A stretch of 64,000 bases of DNA, from the NCBI GenBank assembly GCA_019638595.1, contig JAHBTJ010000018.1, positions 62,001 to 126,000 on the forward strand, written 5' to 3'. The position numbers and the translations under genes are program-made. Source of the stretch: Chitinophagaceae bacterium (lineage in GTDB: Bacteria > Bacteroidota > Bacteroidia > Chitinophagales > Chitinophagaceae). The first letter of the stretch is position 1. The number at the start of each line of letters is the position of its first letter. Below are positions 27,519-39,100 of this stretch, piece by piece. A model generated the notes under the pieces. It ran no database searches. It was not told the DNA's origin and worked only from the letters and a program-made list of their open reading frames with translations.

Positions 27519-29701
27519 ATGAAAAAAATAGCATCAATAGTTCCATTTTTGGTTTTTACTTTTTTAGCCGCTGCCCAAACAAAAGGCGTCAACCCTTTTT
27601 ACCCGGCCCGATACAACAATTACTGGACTTCGGCTCCCAAATTAATTCCTTCTGATGTTTCAACAGATGCCCCGTTAATGGGAAACGGCGATATCACAAT
27701 GAGCGTAGGTTACAATGGAAACAGCCTGAGATATTATTTATCCAAAAACGATTTCTGGCGGTTGCGGTCACAAGCCGATAAATTATCGGGGCCACGTGTG
27801 GTTGGCTTTGTTGATATTACTATTGAAGGATATGGTGATGCAGGTTTTATCGCCAGGCAGTCTTTAGGAAATGGTGTAACTACCTGCGTTCTGAATAAGG
27901 ACTCGCAAAAAATAGAAGCGACGTCCTGAGTATCGGCAACAGATAATCTTATATTTATTGAACTGAGCACTATTGATAAGGCTACAACGGTTTCTATACA
28001 GCTCACCGCTCCGGACAACAGGCAGGCTGAGCTAAAGACGGGTAAAACCGGCGATATTTACTGGCTTGCCAGGTCTTTTAAAGATAGCGTAGACATAAGT
28101 TCTGAAGTTGCAGTATCATTAAAAGTGATCAATGCTGATGCCAAAGCTATTTTATTGAAGCCCGGTAAAAAAGAGATCATCGCCATAGCCGTGGAGAGCG
28201 GGTTCAAAAAGAAGGAACCGTTGGAATATGTTTTGGAACAAATAAAAAAAGTTAGTAACAATGCGGTTGCATCATTGCTTACACAACACAATACATGGTG
28301 GAAGTCTTACTGGAATAAGTCTTCTGTAACCATTGAAGACACTGTTTTGATGAAGGCTTATTACCAGGGGCTTTATACCATGGCAGCCTGCAGCCGTGAT
28401 CCCAAATTTCCTCCCGGTATATTTGGCTGGACAAGTACTGATGACCCGGCATGGAACGGGAATTATCATTTGAACTATAATTTCCAAGCTCCGTTTTATG
28501 GATTGTATGCCGCCAACCGTTTACAGCAGGGAGAACCGCAGGATGCCCCGCTTATGGATTTTATGGCAAGAGGGGAATGGTATGCTAAAAATGTAACCGG
28601 CGCCAGAGGTATTTTATTTCCCGTTGGAATTGGTCCCCTGGGCATTGAAGTAACCAGGAACTTTGCAGTAGGCGGCTATCAAAAGAAAGAAGATATTGAA
28701 CAGGAGGGATTGTTTTACGGGCAACGTTCCAACGCTGCCTACGGATTGATAAACATGGCCCAGTATTGGCGCTGCACTTACGATGAAAAATACGGTAAGA
28801 AAATTTACCCCTATGCATTGGCGGTAGTAAACTTCTGGGAAGATTACCTGAAATATGAAAATGGCAGGTATGTTATTTACGGAGACGCTATTCATGAAGG
28901 CTCAGGCAAAGACAAAAACCCGATCCTGTCGCTTGGCTGATCAGAAATGCTTTTGAACTGATCATTGATCTGAGTGCAGCCTTACAGGTGGATGAAAGCA
29001 GGCAACCGAAGTGGAAAGATATTTTAAGCAGGCTTAGCGCTTTTCCTGTTCAAATGCGCAATGACAAAAAGGTATTTCGTTACACCGAGGAAGGTGTTGA
29101 CTGGTGGAATGATAATGGATTGGGGATTCAGCATATTTATCCTGCAAATGCCATTACCCTCAACAGTAAGGAGGAATGGCTGACGATTGCCCGTAATACC
29201 ATTGGCGAGATGCAACGCTGGCAGGATATGAATACAAGCAGCAGCTTTTTTGTTGCTGCTGCCAGGGTGGGATTTGATTCATCCGTCATCATGAATGAAT
29301 TGCGCAAATATGCTTTGCATACCTATCCCAACGGCTTCCAGTTAAAGAACCCGCACGGCATTGAGAACAGTTGCACGGTTGCAAATGCGCTCAATGAAAT
29401 GCTGTGCATGAGTGCGGGTAATATAATACGGCTGTTCCGTGTTTTCCCAAAAAACAAGGATGCGGGTTTTAAAAATATCAGGGCATGGGGAGCGTTCCTT
29501 GTTTCGGCCCGGTTAGCGAACGGGGTAGTTTTGGATGTTACCATTGTTAGCGAAAAAGGTAACCCCTGCGTTATTATGAATCCATGGCCCGGCAAAAAGG
29601 TTTTGGTAGTGCGAAACGGGAAGAAAGCAGAAACGCTAAGTGGCGACAGGCTTTCCTTTAATACAATAGTAAATGAAACTGTTGCTTTGAAGGCATTATA
29701 G
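27519..29701 (+). pseudogene. GH95-like glycosidase gene broken by a stop codon and a frameshift
   Basis: Translation starts at ATG 27519 with signal peptide MKKIASIVPFLVFTFLAAAQ. The N-terminal domain (DAPLMGNGDITMSVGYNG) reads in one frame to a TGA at 27927-27929. The same frame continues without stop as VSATDNLIFIEL up to 28940. At about 28932 the homologous reading shifts frame: LGWLIRNAFELI resumes from TGG 28934 and runs to TAA 29701. The C-terminal part (NPHGIENSCTVANALNEMLCMSAGNIIRLFRV) is typical of GH95-like six-hairpin enzymes. Two lesions make an active product unlikely, unless the assembly is wrong. The expected role was a secreted exo-glycosidase, GH95 members often being alpha-L-fucosidases. 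Confidence 0.8.
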
Positions 29702-29768
29702 CTTTACATAATGCGCTCATGCCGCCTGAACTAGATCTCCCGTTTTAAACGGGTAAGAACATAAGAAA

Positions 29769-29943
29769 TCCGGAGTTGGAAACTATAAACGTTCGAAACC
29801 TGCGAAAATACCGCTCCTACGGAGCTTTGTCAATGCGTTATTTTATAATTGCCACCAAACTTTCGCGTCTATGACGCTATAAAATTGTTGATATGGCAGC
29901 CTTCAAAATAGCGTTTCGAACACTTATGGTTGGAAACTCCGGA
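29769..29943. repeat. 175-bp inverted-repeat element
   Basis: The arms at 29769-29799 and 29913-29943 are 31-nt imperfect inverted repeats beginning TCCGGAGTT and ending GTTCGAAAC. Within lies CCGCTCCTACGGAGCTTTG, which itself contains a GCTCC/GGAGC hairpin. It is non-coding and resembles a MITE. No target duplication abuts it; ATAAGAAAT occurs at 29761-29769 and again at 29983-29991, but only the left copy is close. A small CCCGTTT-T-AAACGGG hairpin at 29739-29753 precedes it. This fills the gap between the convergent GH95-like pseudogene and the DUF6807 gene. Confidence 0.6.
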
Positions 29944-30014
29944 CAGCAGAGGACTGTTGTTTTAAAAATGTTACGACACTAAATAAGAAATGCTATTATA
30001 AAAAACCGGAGATG

Positions 30015-30977
30015 TTAATGACCGATAAATGCCTGCGATATTTGTTCCATTTGTTCAATTGATGGCTGCCCGTCATGAATATAAGTTTGGTATTTTAAAT
30101 GCAGCTTTTCCCCTTTATGCAGCAACAACGGACCATCGAACAATACAGACGGAGTAAAGAACAGGTGTTGATCTGCGGCATACCAGATATACCAGGGCGA
30201 GGGATATCTTGGGTTGCCGGGATGATCGAAAATAGTGATGCCTGCAAGGGATGATCCTTCTCCGGCTGATGCGGTTACGTCCATCCAGGTCGCTTTTTCA
30301 CCGTAACCGGTAGTGTCTTTAGTATTGCTCCAGCCGTTGGATGCGCGGAAAAGAGGTTTCTTAAGCGTGGTAGCGCCCCGTAACGACAAGCCGGCGTATC
30401 CACCCCATTTCACTCCGCCATGTTTAGCCGGTTTTTCAAGATCAAGCTCCACTTTTTTCAGCGCAGTGAAAGACTGATCCCACGTAATAGCATATCCTTC
30501 AGAACCGAGTGGAGAACTGATATGCAGCACTCTTCTTTCTTCAATAGTTGGCCCGTTGCTGTCCTGGTAAATAATATCTATCGTTATCCTGGCAGAAAAG
30601 TCCTTATACAATTTGCTGCTGACATTTTTGATGAGGCTACGCCCTTCGGAAACACCTGCCTTCACATCTTCTTCCCAATAATTTACCCCGTTTATTTTTT
30701 TCCATGAAAACCATAATCCCCTGTGCCAGGGATGATCGGAAGGACGCTTAAGTGCGATATCCTGCCCCGATGGGGTTCGCAGCGGGTGGAAGTAGGGTTT
30801 ATCTTCCGCAGGGTTGAAATTCAGTTGCCATAATACCGTGTCGTTCCGTAAAAGAGCGATGTGCTGATCGTCCCTGCTCCATTTTACATTATCCGTTGCT
30901 GTGCGGGTTGCTGCAAAGCGACAGCTTAACAAGATGATCATCGCCAGTCCCGCTAAAGCGTTATATATTATTTTCAT
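30015..30977 (-). CDS. PmoA/DUF6807 family lipoprotein
   Basis: This 320-residue protein has a lipoprotein signal (MKIIYNALAGLAMIILLSC) and the DUF6807 'PmoA' domain, with hallmark segments YFHPLRTPSGQDI, DHPWHRGLWFSW and HGGVKWGGYAGLSLRG. The name PmoA is historical; there is no evidence of methane oxidation. Members are common in Bacteroidota and Planctomycetota sugar-catabolic clusters alongside DUF1080 and oxidoreductase genes, but their activity is not established to my knowledge. It is the last gene of the operon, 2 bp after the beta-propeller/cupredoxin gene. Confidence 0.85.
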   Translation of the reverse strand: MKIIYNALAGLAMIILLSCRFAATRTATDNVKWSRDDQHIALLRNDTVLWQLNFNPAEDKPYFHPLRTPSGQDIALKRPSDHPWHRGLWFSWKKINGVNYWEEDVKAGVSEGRSLIKNVSSKLYKDFSARITIDIIYQDSNGPTIEERRVLHISSPLGSEGYAITWDQSFTALKKVELDLEKPAKHGGVKWGGYAGLSLRGATTLKKPLFRASNGWSNTKDTTGYGEKATWMDVTASAGEGSSLAGITIFDHPGNPRYPSPWYIWYAADQHLFFTPSVLFDGPLLLHKGEKLHLKYQTYIHDGQPSIEQMEQISQAFIGH

Positions 30978-30979
30978 AG

Positions 30980-33049
30980 CTATTTTTTTACATGTAAGAT
31001 CCCTCTCATAACCAGGTAGTGACCGGGATAAGTACAGATATAAGGATATTTTCCTTCTTTTTCAGGCGCTGTAAAATAAATGGCTTCCTTGCTGCGGGGT
31101 TGTAACAGACTGGTATGATACAGCACCCTGCCGGATACCGGAACATACTGCATGTTGGCGCCCTTTAGCCCCAAATCTAACGCTGCTTTCCCAATTTCAT
31201 CTGCAGCGCCCGGAGAAACCAATAGCCAGTTGTGTTGCATGTCGTCATTATTATTAAAAACAAGCCTGATCTTTTCGCCCGGTCTTACTGTAAACTGTTC
31301 AACATCAAACTTCAACCCTGGCTCTGTTCCTAATGTTAACGTGCGGTCAGGACCATTGCTCCAGGATGTGGGCATTTTTGTAACATATTTGGCCGGCGCT
31401 GTTTCTCCTTTGGGAGCATCGGTTTTTTCCGGAACATTTGTATGAGTTGTTGCTGCCTTTTTTTCCGGAATAAGCACTACACCATCCTGTTTGAGATCCA
31501 ACCCGTTTCTTTTGGGGATACTATTCAGGCTGTAGTATCCGAAATTGTGCAGCAATGCTGATCCTTTTTCAGACAGGATACCGGCACATTTTATCTCATG
31601 GATGTAGCCTTCTCTTAATCCATCTAATACAAGCCGGACGGAAAGCCCGTCCGGGGCAACTTTAATCGCCTTAATGAGGCAGTCCTTTTTATCCTGCACT
31701 TCACTGCCGTAGGTCATGTGGTAGAGGTAGTCAAACCCTGAAATTTCGTAGCTCTCCGGGTTTTCAGCCGTTTCTCTTTTTACAGGTAAGGTAAATTCCA
31801 GTGCGAAGCCATCGGGCATAGCTTTGACGGCTCTTATTTCAAAAGGCGTTTCTCCGGTCCACACCAGGCGTTGCAGCCCCCAGCGTTCGGGTCCTGTGGA
31901 ATGCCATCCCCTGTCAGACATACCCACATAAAGAGATTTATCCAATCCCCATTCGGTTCGAAGGATGCCAGACATAAATCCTTCCCTGAAAGGGAATACA
32001 GCGCCCTGGTACTCCCCGTTTATTTTTTCAAGAAACACACGTAAAATTTTTGGATGCCCCTCATCCCCAACAAATACCTGGTCTTTAAAAAAAGGTCCGA
32101 AGGCTCCGGAAGTATCCGCAATGATACTTGAATTGGATATCCCTAAAATGCCATGCGGGAACCGCACAGAAGGGAGTTTCATACCGGGGATCTTTTTGAC
32201 TGCCTCATGCAGCATAGGCTCGTTGGTGGGAATATCCGAAGGTTTCAGATGCACGGTTGAGCCCGGCTTGCCTGCAGATTTAAGGCTGGAAGGATGACCG
32301 AAGAAATCACCTTTCTTCACATAAGAAATGTAACCGGTGCCAACCCAGCCTCCCTGGTTTTCGGCATAGAAGATATCGCCATCGGCATTTCTTCCTATCC
32401 CTGCCGGGGAACGTAGCCCGGCCGCATAAGGCTCTGATTTACCATCGGGGCTTACCCTGATCATCCAGCCGCGCCAATCAGAATGACTTCCCATTTCACC
32501 AAAAAAAGGCTCCATGTTCGACATGCCATTATCAGCGAGATTCAGATTGATATAGAAATAACCATCCTTACCAATAACCGGTCCATGATTGTATTCGCAA
32601 TAGTTACCCGTCAGCGGCCAGGTACATACTGTTTCAAAGCTGTCTGCCCGGTCATCCCCATCAACATCAACAACGCGTGTAAGCTCTGCTCTCTGGGCGG
32701 TATACAGTGCCCCGTCTTTCCACGCAAGCCCAAGAGGTTCGTGCAAGCCGGATGCAAATAGCTTAAACCACGGCCTGGCTCCCGATGGATTTTCCACCAG
32801 CCATATCTCACCCCTTCTTGTACAAACAGCCAGGCGGCCATCGGGAAGCATTGCCATTCCGCCTACTTCAAGCAATACAGCTTCCGGAGGCCGGATGGTT
32901 TGTAGTTTGTAAAAATCATTTTCTGTCTGAGGCTTTCCGGCTGGCATCTGAGCATGATTATTGTGTTGAGCCTTTAAAGTTGCAACAGCCGTAATTTGCA
33001 GGACAAAAAGCGCCAATATGTTTAAACAGATTTTCTGATTTGTTTTCAT
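30980..33049 (-). CDS. Secreted beta-propeller dehydrogenase-like protein fused to a cupredoxin
   Basis: The 689-residue exported protein has a signal peptide (to about residue 27) and a sorbosone/glucose dehydrogenase-like six-bladed propeller at about 50-420 (GGMAMLPDGRLAVCTRRGEIW, AAGLRSPAGIGRNADGDIFYAENQGGW). A linker leads to a C-terminal plastocyanin/auracyanin-type domain (about 580-689). The type-1 copper ligands are visible: His in DMQHNWLL and Cys, His and Met in ICTYPGHYLVM. No CxxCH haem motif is present. I infer periplasmic oxidation of a sugar with electrons passed through copper. The propeller could instead be only a binding domain. Confidence 0.82.
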   Translation of the reverse strand: MKTNQKICLNILALFVLQITAVATLKAQHNNHAQMPAGKPQTENDFYKLQTIRPPEAVLLEVGGMAMLPDGRLAVCTRRGEIWLVENPSGARPWFKLFASGLHEPLGLAWKDGALYTAQRAELTRVVDVDGDDRADSFETVCTWPLTGNYCEYNHGPVIGKDGYFYINLNLADNGMSNMEPFFGEMGSHSDWRGWMIRVSPDGKSEPYAAGLRSPAGIGRNADGDIFYAENQGGWVGTGYISYVKKGDFFGHPSSLKSAGKPGSTVHLKPSDIPTNEPMLHEAVKKIPGMKLPSVRFPHGILGISNSSIIADTSGAFGPFFKDQVFVGDEGHPKILRVFLEKINGEYQGAVFPFREGFMSGILRTEWGLDKSLYVGMSDRGWHSTGPERWGLQRLVWTGETPFEIRAVKAMPDGFALEFTLPVKRETAENPESYEISGFDYLYHMTYGSEVQDKKDCLIKAIKVAPDGLSVRLVLDGLREGYIHEIKCAGILSEKGSALLHNFGYYSLNSIPKRNGLDLKQDGVVLIPEKKAATTHTNVPEKTDAPKGETAPAKYVTKMPTSWSNGPDRTLTLGTEPGLKFDVEQFTVRPGEKIRLVFNNNDDMQHNWLLVSPGAADEIGKAALDLGLKGANMQYVPVSGRVLYHTSLLQPRSKEAIYFTAPEKEGKYPYICTYPGHYLVMRGILHVKK

Positions 33050-33061
33050 AACCTATTCAAT

Positions 33062-34513
33062 TTACCAGATGTATGACCATGTTAAACCCTGCGTACTTAA
33101 AGCGCTTGCGGGAATTAGTAATTCTTCTCTTCCATTGATGTTCCTAAGAATAGCGCCACGCTGTTTCTTACCATCGAGACGCAGGTAGTAGCTTTTATTG
33201 TTGATGGCATACAAACCGTCTTCAAGCTTCTCAATTTTATCGCCTGCTGCAAGCCGGATCCACAGGTTGTTCCCTGCTGCATTATTGTCGAATTGCAGCG
33301 TCCTGGTTAAAATCCGGTCATCATCAGACGGAACTGTGCGGTCACTGATCTGCAATCCATTGAAAGTATAGTTAAAGACCGGGCGGCCCTGTTTGTCCAA
33401 AAAATACCCTTTGAATTTATACCCCTGTTGCATCAATTCCGGCCAGGGCGCCTGGTCGTTTGTGAGTTGTGCAACCTGGGGTTGGGAAGGAAGGCTGATC
33501 ACACTGCCCAGGGGACGTGCCAGTTGAATTTCTCCGCGGCTTTCCCACATGGTTGTAGCATCAATGAAGTCTCCTTTCCATAAACGGATAATTGAACCCT
33601 GTTCCAAATTGATGCCATAGTGGATTTGTCCCGGTTCTCCAATAACCGCACAAACGGTCATTTTATGGTCTTTTGTACCTAAAAAGCATCGTTGCATAAT
33701 GGTTTTGTTGACCGGGGTAACGATCAAAGGAGTTTTACCACTTATGGGTACAGGCACAGGCATCAGCACCTTCTCTTTTTCGGAATCTTGGAAGAATGTA
33801 TAGCGAATATTCTTGAACGCCATGCGGTTATTTGTTGCAAAAACGAGCGGGCCTGTTTTGCTTTCACTTTTAAACGGCGCATTGGAAGCAACCTCAGGCA
33901 GCATTATATCTTCATGGATAAGCGTTCCGTTCAGGGAAACCTGCAATAAACGGGCACTTGACTGCTTTGCTCCATTCGCGTCATATTGCGGCGACTGAAA
34001 AACGACCCGCAGGTGTTGCCACAATCCGGGCGCTCTTGTTATGTTTGAACGGGGAGGGATAGACAAGCTACCCCGAACTCCGGAAGCAAATGCTTCCGGA
34101 GTTGCACCGAGGATCGTTCCGCAAGCTTCTGCAATGGATTTTTTTTCTGTCCAGCTATCCGCCAGACGAATCCCATACCTGCCCTGCAAATAAACGGTGG
34201 CGGAAGCATGCGGGGCAAGCATAAAGTCAAATTCAAGCAGCATGTTCCCGTGCTCCATCTTCGTAATAAGTGGGGCCTGGCTGTTGCCGGATGGATTATT
34301 AACCAACATACCTGCTCCTGCTTCCTCCCTCAATTTATTCCTGAACGGGTTATACCATATATCGCCTGCAATTTTCCAATTAACAGTATTATCCGTAAAA
34401 GCCGTCTTATCTGTCAGCCCTATCTCCTGGTATGCGGACTGAGCCTGTGTGTGTAATGTAAGGATAACACAACAGGAAAAGATAATTATATTGAACAAAT
34501 AGCTGGTTTTCAT
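33062..34513 (-). CDS. DUF1080 (3-keto-disaccharide hydrolase-like) secreted protein with extra C-terminal domain
   Basis: The open frame reaches a TTG at 34537, but ATG 34513 gives a standard signal peptide (MKTSYLFNIIIFSCCVILTL..QAQ), leaving 483 residues. The N-terminal half is a concanavalin-like DUF1080 domain (NMLLEFDFMLAPHASATVYLQGRYGIRLADSW). The C-terminal half (LPSQPQVAQLTNDQAPWPELMQQGYKFKG..) is a second beta-rich domain often seen beside the propeller-type proteins. DUF1080 proteins have been linked to cleavage of glycosides already oxidised at C3. Its partners here, an oxidoreductase-like protein and a sugar isomerase, fit such chemistry. It begins about 20 bp after SusD. Confidence 0.8.
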   Translation of the reverse strand: MKTSYLFNIIIFSCCVILTLHTQAQSAYQEIGLTDKTAFTDNTVNWKIAGDIWYNPFRNKLREEAGAGMLVNNPSGNSQAPLITKMEHGNMLLEFDFMLAPHASATVYLQGRYGIRLADSWTEKKSIAEACGTILGATPEAFASGVRGSLSIPPRSNITRAPGLWQHLRVVFQSPQYDANGAKQSSARLLQVSLNGTLIHEDIMLPEVASNAPFKSESKTGPLVFATNNRMAFKNIRYTFFQDSEKEKVLMPVPVPISGKTPLIVTPVNKTIMQRCFLGTKDHKMTVCAVIGEPGQIHYGINLEQGSIIRLWKGDFIDATTMWESRGEIQLARPLGSVISLPSQPQVAQLTNDQAPWPELMQQGYKFKGYFLDKQGRPVFNYTFNGLQISDRTVPSDDDRILTRTLQFDNNAAGNNLWIRLAAGDKIEKLEDGLYAINNKSYYLRLDGKKQRGAILRNINGREELLIPASALSTQGLTWSYIW

Positions 34514-34533
34514 TTTGTCAAATATTTCTTTAA

Positions 34534-36090
34534 TCAATACCCCGGATTCTGCTCAAGTTCAGGGTTTCGTTGCATCTCATTATCAGAGATGGGATAGAGG
34601 AGATGGTGCTCCATATAGGTAGCCCCCCATGGATTGGCATGACCCACTACGTTAACAAAATTCACATTTCCCCCGGCGCTTCCAACCGGGTATAAACGTG
34701 TACGTTGAATGTCGGACCATAAACGATAGTCCAGCGCCAACTCGCGGTACCGTTCTTTCCATACTTCCTTAATGAATTCATCTTTTGTCAGACCTGATAA
34801 TGTGCTTTCAATTTCATTCCTGCTTGTATTCCAATATGCCCTGGCTCTTACATCTGCCAGGTATTTTACAGCTTCCTGGTTAACCCCTTCGGTGAATGCA
34901 ATTGCTTCTGCCGCTATCAGCAGCACTTCTGCATAACGGTATACCCGCATGTCCTGTCCACCCCGGGCGGTTTCATACAGCGCAACTGTATCATAAAATA
35001 AATACGGAGCGTATTCACCAAATTCAAAGTGTTCCCCCTGTACATCAACCGATTTAAAAAATAGTTGCTGGTTTTGAACTCTCAGATCTTTCGTTTCATC
35101 GTATAGAGCAATATATTGATCAGTAGGTCTGTAAGCATTATAGGTTCGGGAATATTTTAATCCGGGAGGTCTTATACTACCCGGGAGAGATACGCTCGGG
35201 CTCGAAACGCCATATATTATCGGGTCAAACTCGATAGAAAAAACATATTCACTTTCCTTATCTGAAGTGCGCATTACATTATAGGCGCTTTTTTCCGGTG
35301 AAGCTCCATTTTGAATGAGTTGATGACTACCGCTATTAATGATTGACTTTGCCACCGCCGCAGCTTTGGCATAGTTGCTTTCTTCATGTAAGGGGTAGCC
35401 TGACATTTGTAAGTATACGTCGGCCAACAAAGCAGAAGCAGCGCCTTTCGTAATTCTAAAGTTATTGGTTACAAAATTATTGTTGGAAAGATCGCCCTGG
35501 TTAACAGCCCATTCTAAATCCTCAACGATAAGGTTGTATACCTCGCTTATCTGTGCACGATCCACATAAATACCTTCAGTATTAAAATAGGGTTCTGTTA
35601 TAAGAGGAACTCCGCCAAAATTTTTTACCAGGAAAAAATAATTAAATGCTCTAAAGAATTTTGCTTCTGCCAGCAATTGATTTTTTTCAATATCAGATAT
35701 GCCGGGAATATTAGGAATGTACCTGATTGCCGTATTGGCTGTTGCGATAGCGCTATAGGCGCTTGACCACCATCTGTCCAGGTACTCCGCCATATTTTGC
35801 GCGTTGAATGATAAGTTCTGTGCACGGAGCGGCTCAATTCTTTCCCCTTTAGCCTCATTGTCAAACAGTCCTGATATGTAGCCTCCCATCATTGCAATGC
35901 TTCCTGTAAAACCACCCGGATCGTAGAAGCCGGTAGCGCCGCTTTTATAAAGTGTATTCACAAAACTCCTGCCTTCTCCTGCCGACTGGAAAAACTGATC
36001 CAGGGATTGCTCACTTCTGGGTTCTTCCACCAGGAAGCGTTCGCATGAAACCATTAACAACGCTGTTATAATAAATATATACTTCTTCAT
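34534..36090 (-). CDS. SusD/RagB-type glycan-binding lipoprotein
   Basis: This 518-residue lipoprotein (MKKYIFIITALLMVSC) shows the SusD landmarks EQSLDQFFQSAGEGRSFVNTLY, AEAKFFRAFNYFFLVKNFGGVPLI, YRYAEVLLIAAEAIAF and KERYRELALDYRLWSDIQRTR. It pairs with the SusC gene 16 bp upstream and should deliver the ligand of this hydrolase-free locus. Confidence 0.94.
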   Translation of the reverse strand: MKKYIFIITALLMVSCERFLVEEPRSEQSLDQFFQSAGEGRSFVNTLYKSGATGFYDPGGFTGSIAMMGGYISGLFDNEAKGERIEPLRAQNLSFNAQNMAEYLDRWWSSAYSAIATANTAIRYIPNIPGISDIEKNQLLAEAKFFRAFNYFFLVKNFGGVPLITEPYFNTEGIYVDRAQISEVYNLIVEDLEWAVNQGDLSNNNFVTNNFRITKGAASALLADVYLQMSGYPLHEESNYAKAAAVAKSIINSGSHQLIQNGASPEKSAYNVMRTSDKESEYVFSIEFDPIIYGVSSPSVSLPGSIRPPGLKYSRTYNAYRPTDQYIALYDETKDLRVQNQQLFFKSVDVQGEHFEFGEYAPYLFYDTVALYETARGGQDMRVYRYAEVLLIAAEAIAFTEGVNQEAVKYLADVRARAYWNTSRNEIESTLSGLTKDEFIKEVWKERYRELALDYRLWSDIQRTRLYPVGSAGGNVNFVNVVGHANPWGATYMEHHLLYPISDNEMQRNPELEQNPGY

Positions 36091-36106
36091 GATTAATTCG
36101 ATTTAA

Positions 36107-39100
36107 TTATTTAAAGCGGACATTTATTCCAAATGTGAGTGTCCGGGCTTTGGGATATTCATAGAAAAAGATATTCTGTCCAAAATTATCGCCATGCCAG
36201 GTCGAGGATTCCGGATCATACCCTTTAAAGTCTTTAGAATGGATGACAAACGCATTTTCCAGGCTGAGGCTTGCTCTTAATTGCCTGAATCCCAGTGAGG
36301 ATAATATTTTTTCACCAAAGTTGTAACCAACTGATAACAGGTTTCCCCTGATATAGGAACCATCGCAAATCCAGCGGGTGTCGGGTTGAAGGTTTTGCCC
36401 GGAAAGTACGGTGTGACGGATCTGCTGAACCATTGTATTCTGCTTGCCAGGCGTCCATGCATCGTAGAGCTGGGTACTGATCCCGTTAGTAAGTCCCTGG
36501 CGATCCTCAGCGGTTGCAAGAAATTGTTGCATGATGTCAGCTCCCAAAGAAACCTGCAGGTCTATCAAAGCGTCAAAACGCCCGATGTTGAACCGGTTAA
36601 AAAGCCCCCCGGTAACATCCGGAATTCCTTTTCCGATTATGGTTTTCTCCATAGACCGCTTTGCTTCTCCCGGGATAGCGCCCACCTTTGCCGCTTCATC
36701 TGCCTCATCACTACCCCACACTCCTAATCTTTCATATCCCCAAAAAGAGTTAACGGGCTCACCTACCCGCAGGATAGTCTGGCTTCCTGCCACCCAGTTC
36801 GGACCGGGAAAAATATCTTCATTGTTCAGTCCAAGGCTTTCAATCCGGTTTTTATTATAATTGAAATTAAGGGTAGTTGACCAGGTAAAATTTTCCCTGT
36901 TTATATTCCTGGTAGTTAATTTAAGGTCAATGCCTTTGTTGGATACAGAGCCAATATTATCTGTGATGGAACCGAAACCCGTAGAAGTAGGTATAGGGCG
37001 GTCCAGGATCAGATTATAGGTTAACTTATTATAGTAATCCACTTCCAGTAACAGCGCCTGGTTAAACATAGTTAGCTCAATACCTGCATCGAACTGCCGC
37101 GTTCTTTCCCATTCAAGATTAGAGTTCGGAAGACGTTGTGCAAAGCTTCTGGCTACTCTTTGTCCGCCGATCAGGGTGGTGCCGGAACCAATAGTTGCCA
37201 GCGAACGATACAGCCCAATTTCTGTATTACCGGTTACGCCAAAAGATGCACGCAGCCGAAGATGATCTATGGCTTCCACGTTTCTCATGAAATCTTCATT
37301 CGAAACCAGCCACGATACCCCGCCTGACGGGAAAAAGCCGTATTTATTATTCATTCCAAAACGGGAAGACCCATCCATTCTTCCTGAAAAAGTAGCTGTA
37401 TACTTGTCTTTGTAGGTATAAGTGGCACGACTGAAATAAGAGTTCATTGACCAGTCGTTGGCATAGGAGGTTGATGGGTTTTGGGTTGAAGCCGCACCTA
37501 TATTATTAAAACTGAAGAAATCATTGGTAAAGCCTCTTGCACTCATAGCGTTTCCGCCGGCAAGGTTTTGTTGCCAGCTTGCCCCTAATACTCCATTCAA
37601 CCGGTGCGATCCAAACTCGCGTGTATAGGTAAAATAATTCTCGTTCTGCCAGTAAGTTTGTTTCCCGTTGCTGATGCTGGCATAGCCATCCGGGAACCCC
37701 ACTGTAATCATATCGGTAGGTGCATAATACCGGTTTTCTGATAAATAGTTGTTGATGCCGAACTGGGACCTGAATTGAAGATGAGAAGTCAGTTTAAAAT
37801 CAAGAAATAAATTACCAAACAGCCGTATCCCGTCGGCCAGGTTATCTTCTTCCAGTAGCCGGTGTACGGGGTTGGGCTGACCTTCAAATGTAAATCCGGA
37901 TATCTGCGTGCTGTTAGACCATGTACCATCCGGCCATTTAACAGGAAAGATCGGGGGCACTTCAGTGATGGCTCTTGAAGCATGAAAACCGCCGCCTGTT
38001 TCGGAAACATTATTTGCCCAGGTTTTAGTTATCATTGCATTTGCGCCAAATGACAGCCATTTTGCCAGCGATGCGTCGTAAACTAATTTAGCACTTGCAC
38101 GCTTTGTCCAGGAATTGAGATATATCCCTTCTGCATCCGTATAATTCAGGAAAGCACCGAATGAACCAGACTCTCCTTTTGATCTGATACTGATCTGGTG
38201 ATTATGCGACAGCGCTGTTCTGGTAGCCTCTTCCTGCCAGTCTGTATCATATAACGGGTTACCCTGCTCATCGAATAACCGCCGGTCACTCAAATCTATT
38301 ACCGGCTCCTGACCCGGGGCATAATTTTTGAAAATGGGCGCATTTTCATAACCGATCCGTTGCACTTCCATGAACTCCTTAGCATTCATCACATCTATTT
38401 TCCGTGCTAATTTACCAAGGCTGAAATCTCCGTTATATTCAAGTCTCAACCCGTTTTCAGTACCTCCTCTTTTGGTGGTTACCAATATAACCCCGTTGGC
38501 GCCTCGTGAACCATAAATAGCTGTTGCTGAAGCATCTTTGAGTACTTCAACGCTTTGAATATCGTTTGGATTCATGGTCTCAATATTGTCCAGGGCCACC
38601 CCATCTACTATATACAAGGGATTTGTGGATGCATTGATCGTACCGACTCCCCGAATAACAACACGGTTACTTCCGGTTGGGGAACCCGAATTTGTAGAGA
38701 TCTTTACGCCTGATACTTTACCTCTTAAGCTTTGTAATGCATTGAACCCGGGATGTTCCTCCAGCTCCTTTCCCGAAACCACGCTGACCGATCCGGTCAC
38801 TTCGCTTCTTCGCTGAACTCCGTACCCTACAACAATTGTTTCTTTAAGGCTTTGAACATACGCCTCTAAAGTAACGTCAATTACCGCCCGCCCGTCTACC
38901 GGTATTTCCCGGGAAGTGTAGCCGACAGATGAAAAGATCAAAACTTCCGCTCCATCCCGAAGAGCGATCGTATATTCTCCCGCTTTCCCGGTTGCAACAC
39001 CTGCTGTCGTTCCCTTCACAATAATGTTCACGCCGGGGATCGGTTTTCCACTTTCAAGCTCCGTTACTTTGCCGGAGACGGTTTTTTGCTGTGCATAGCT

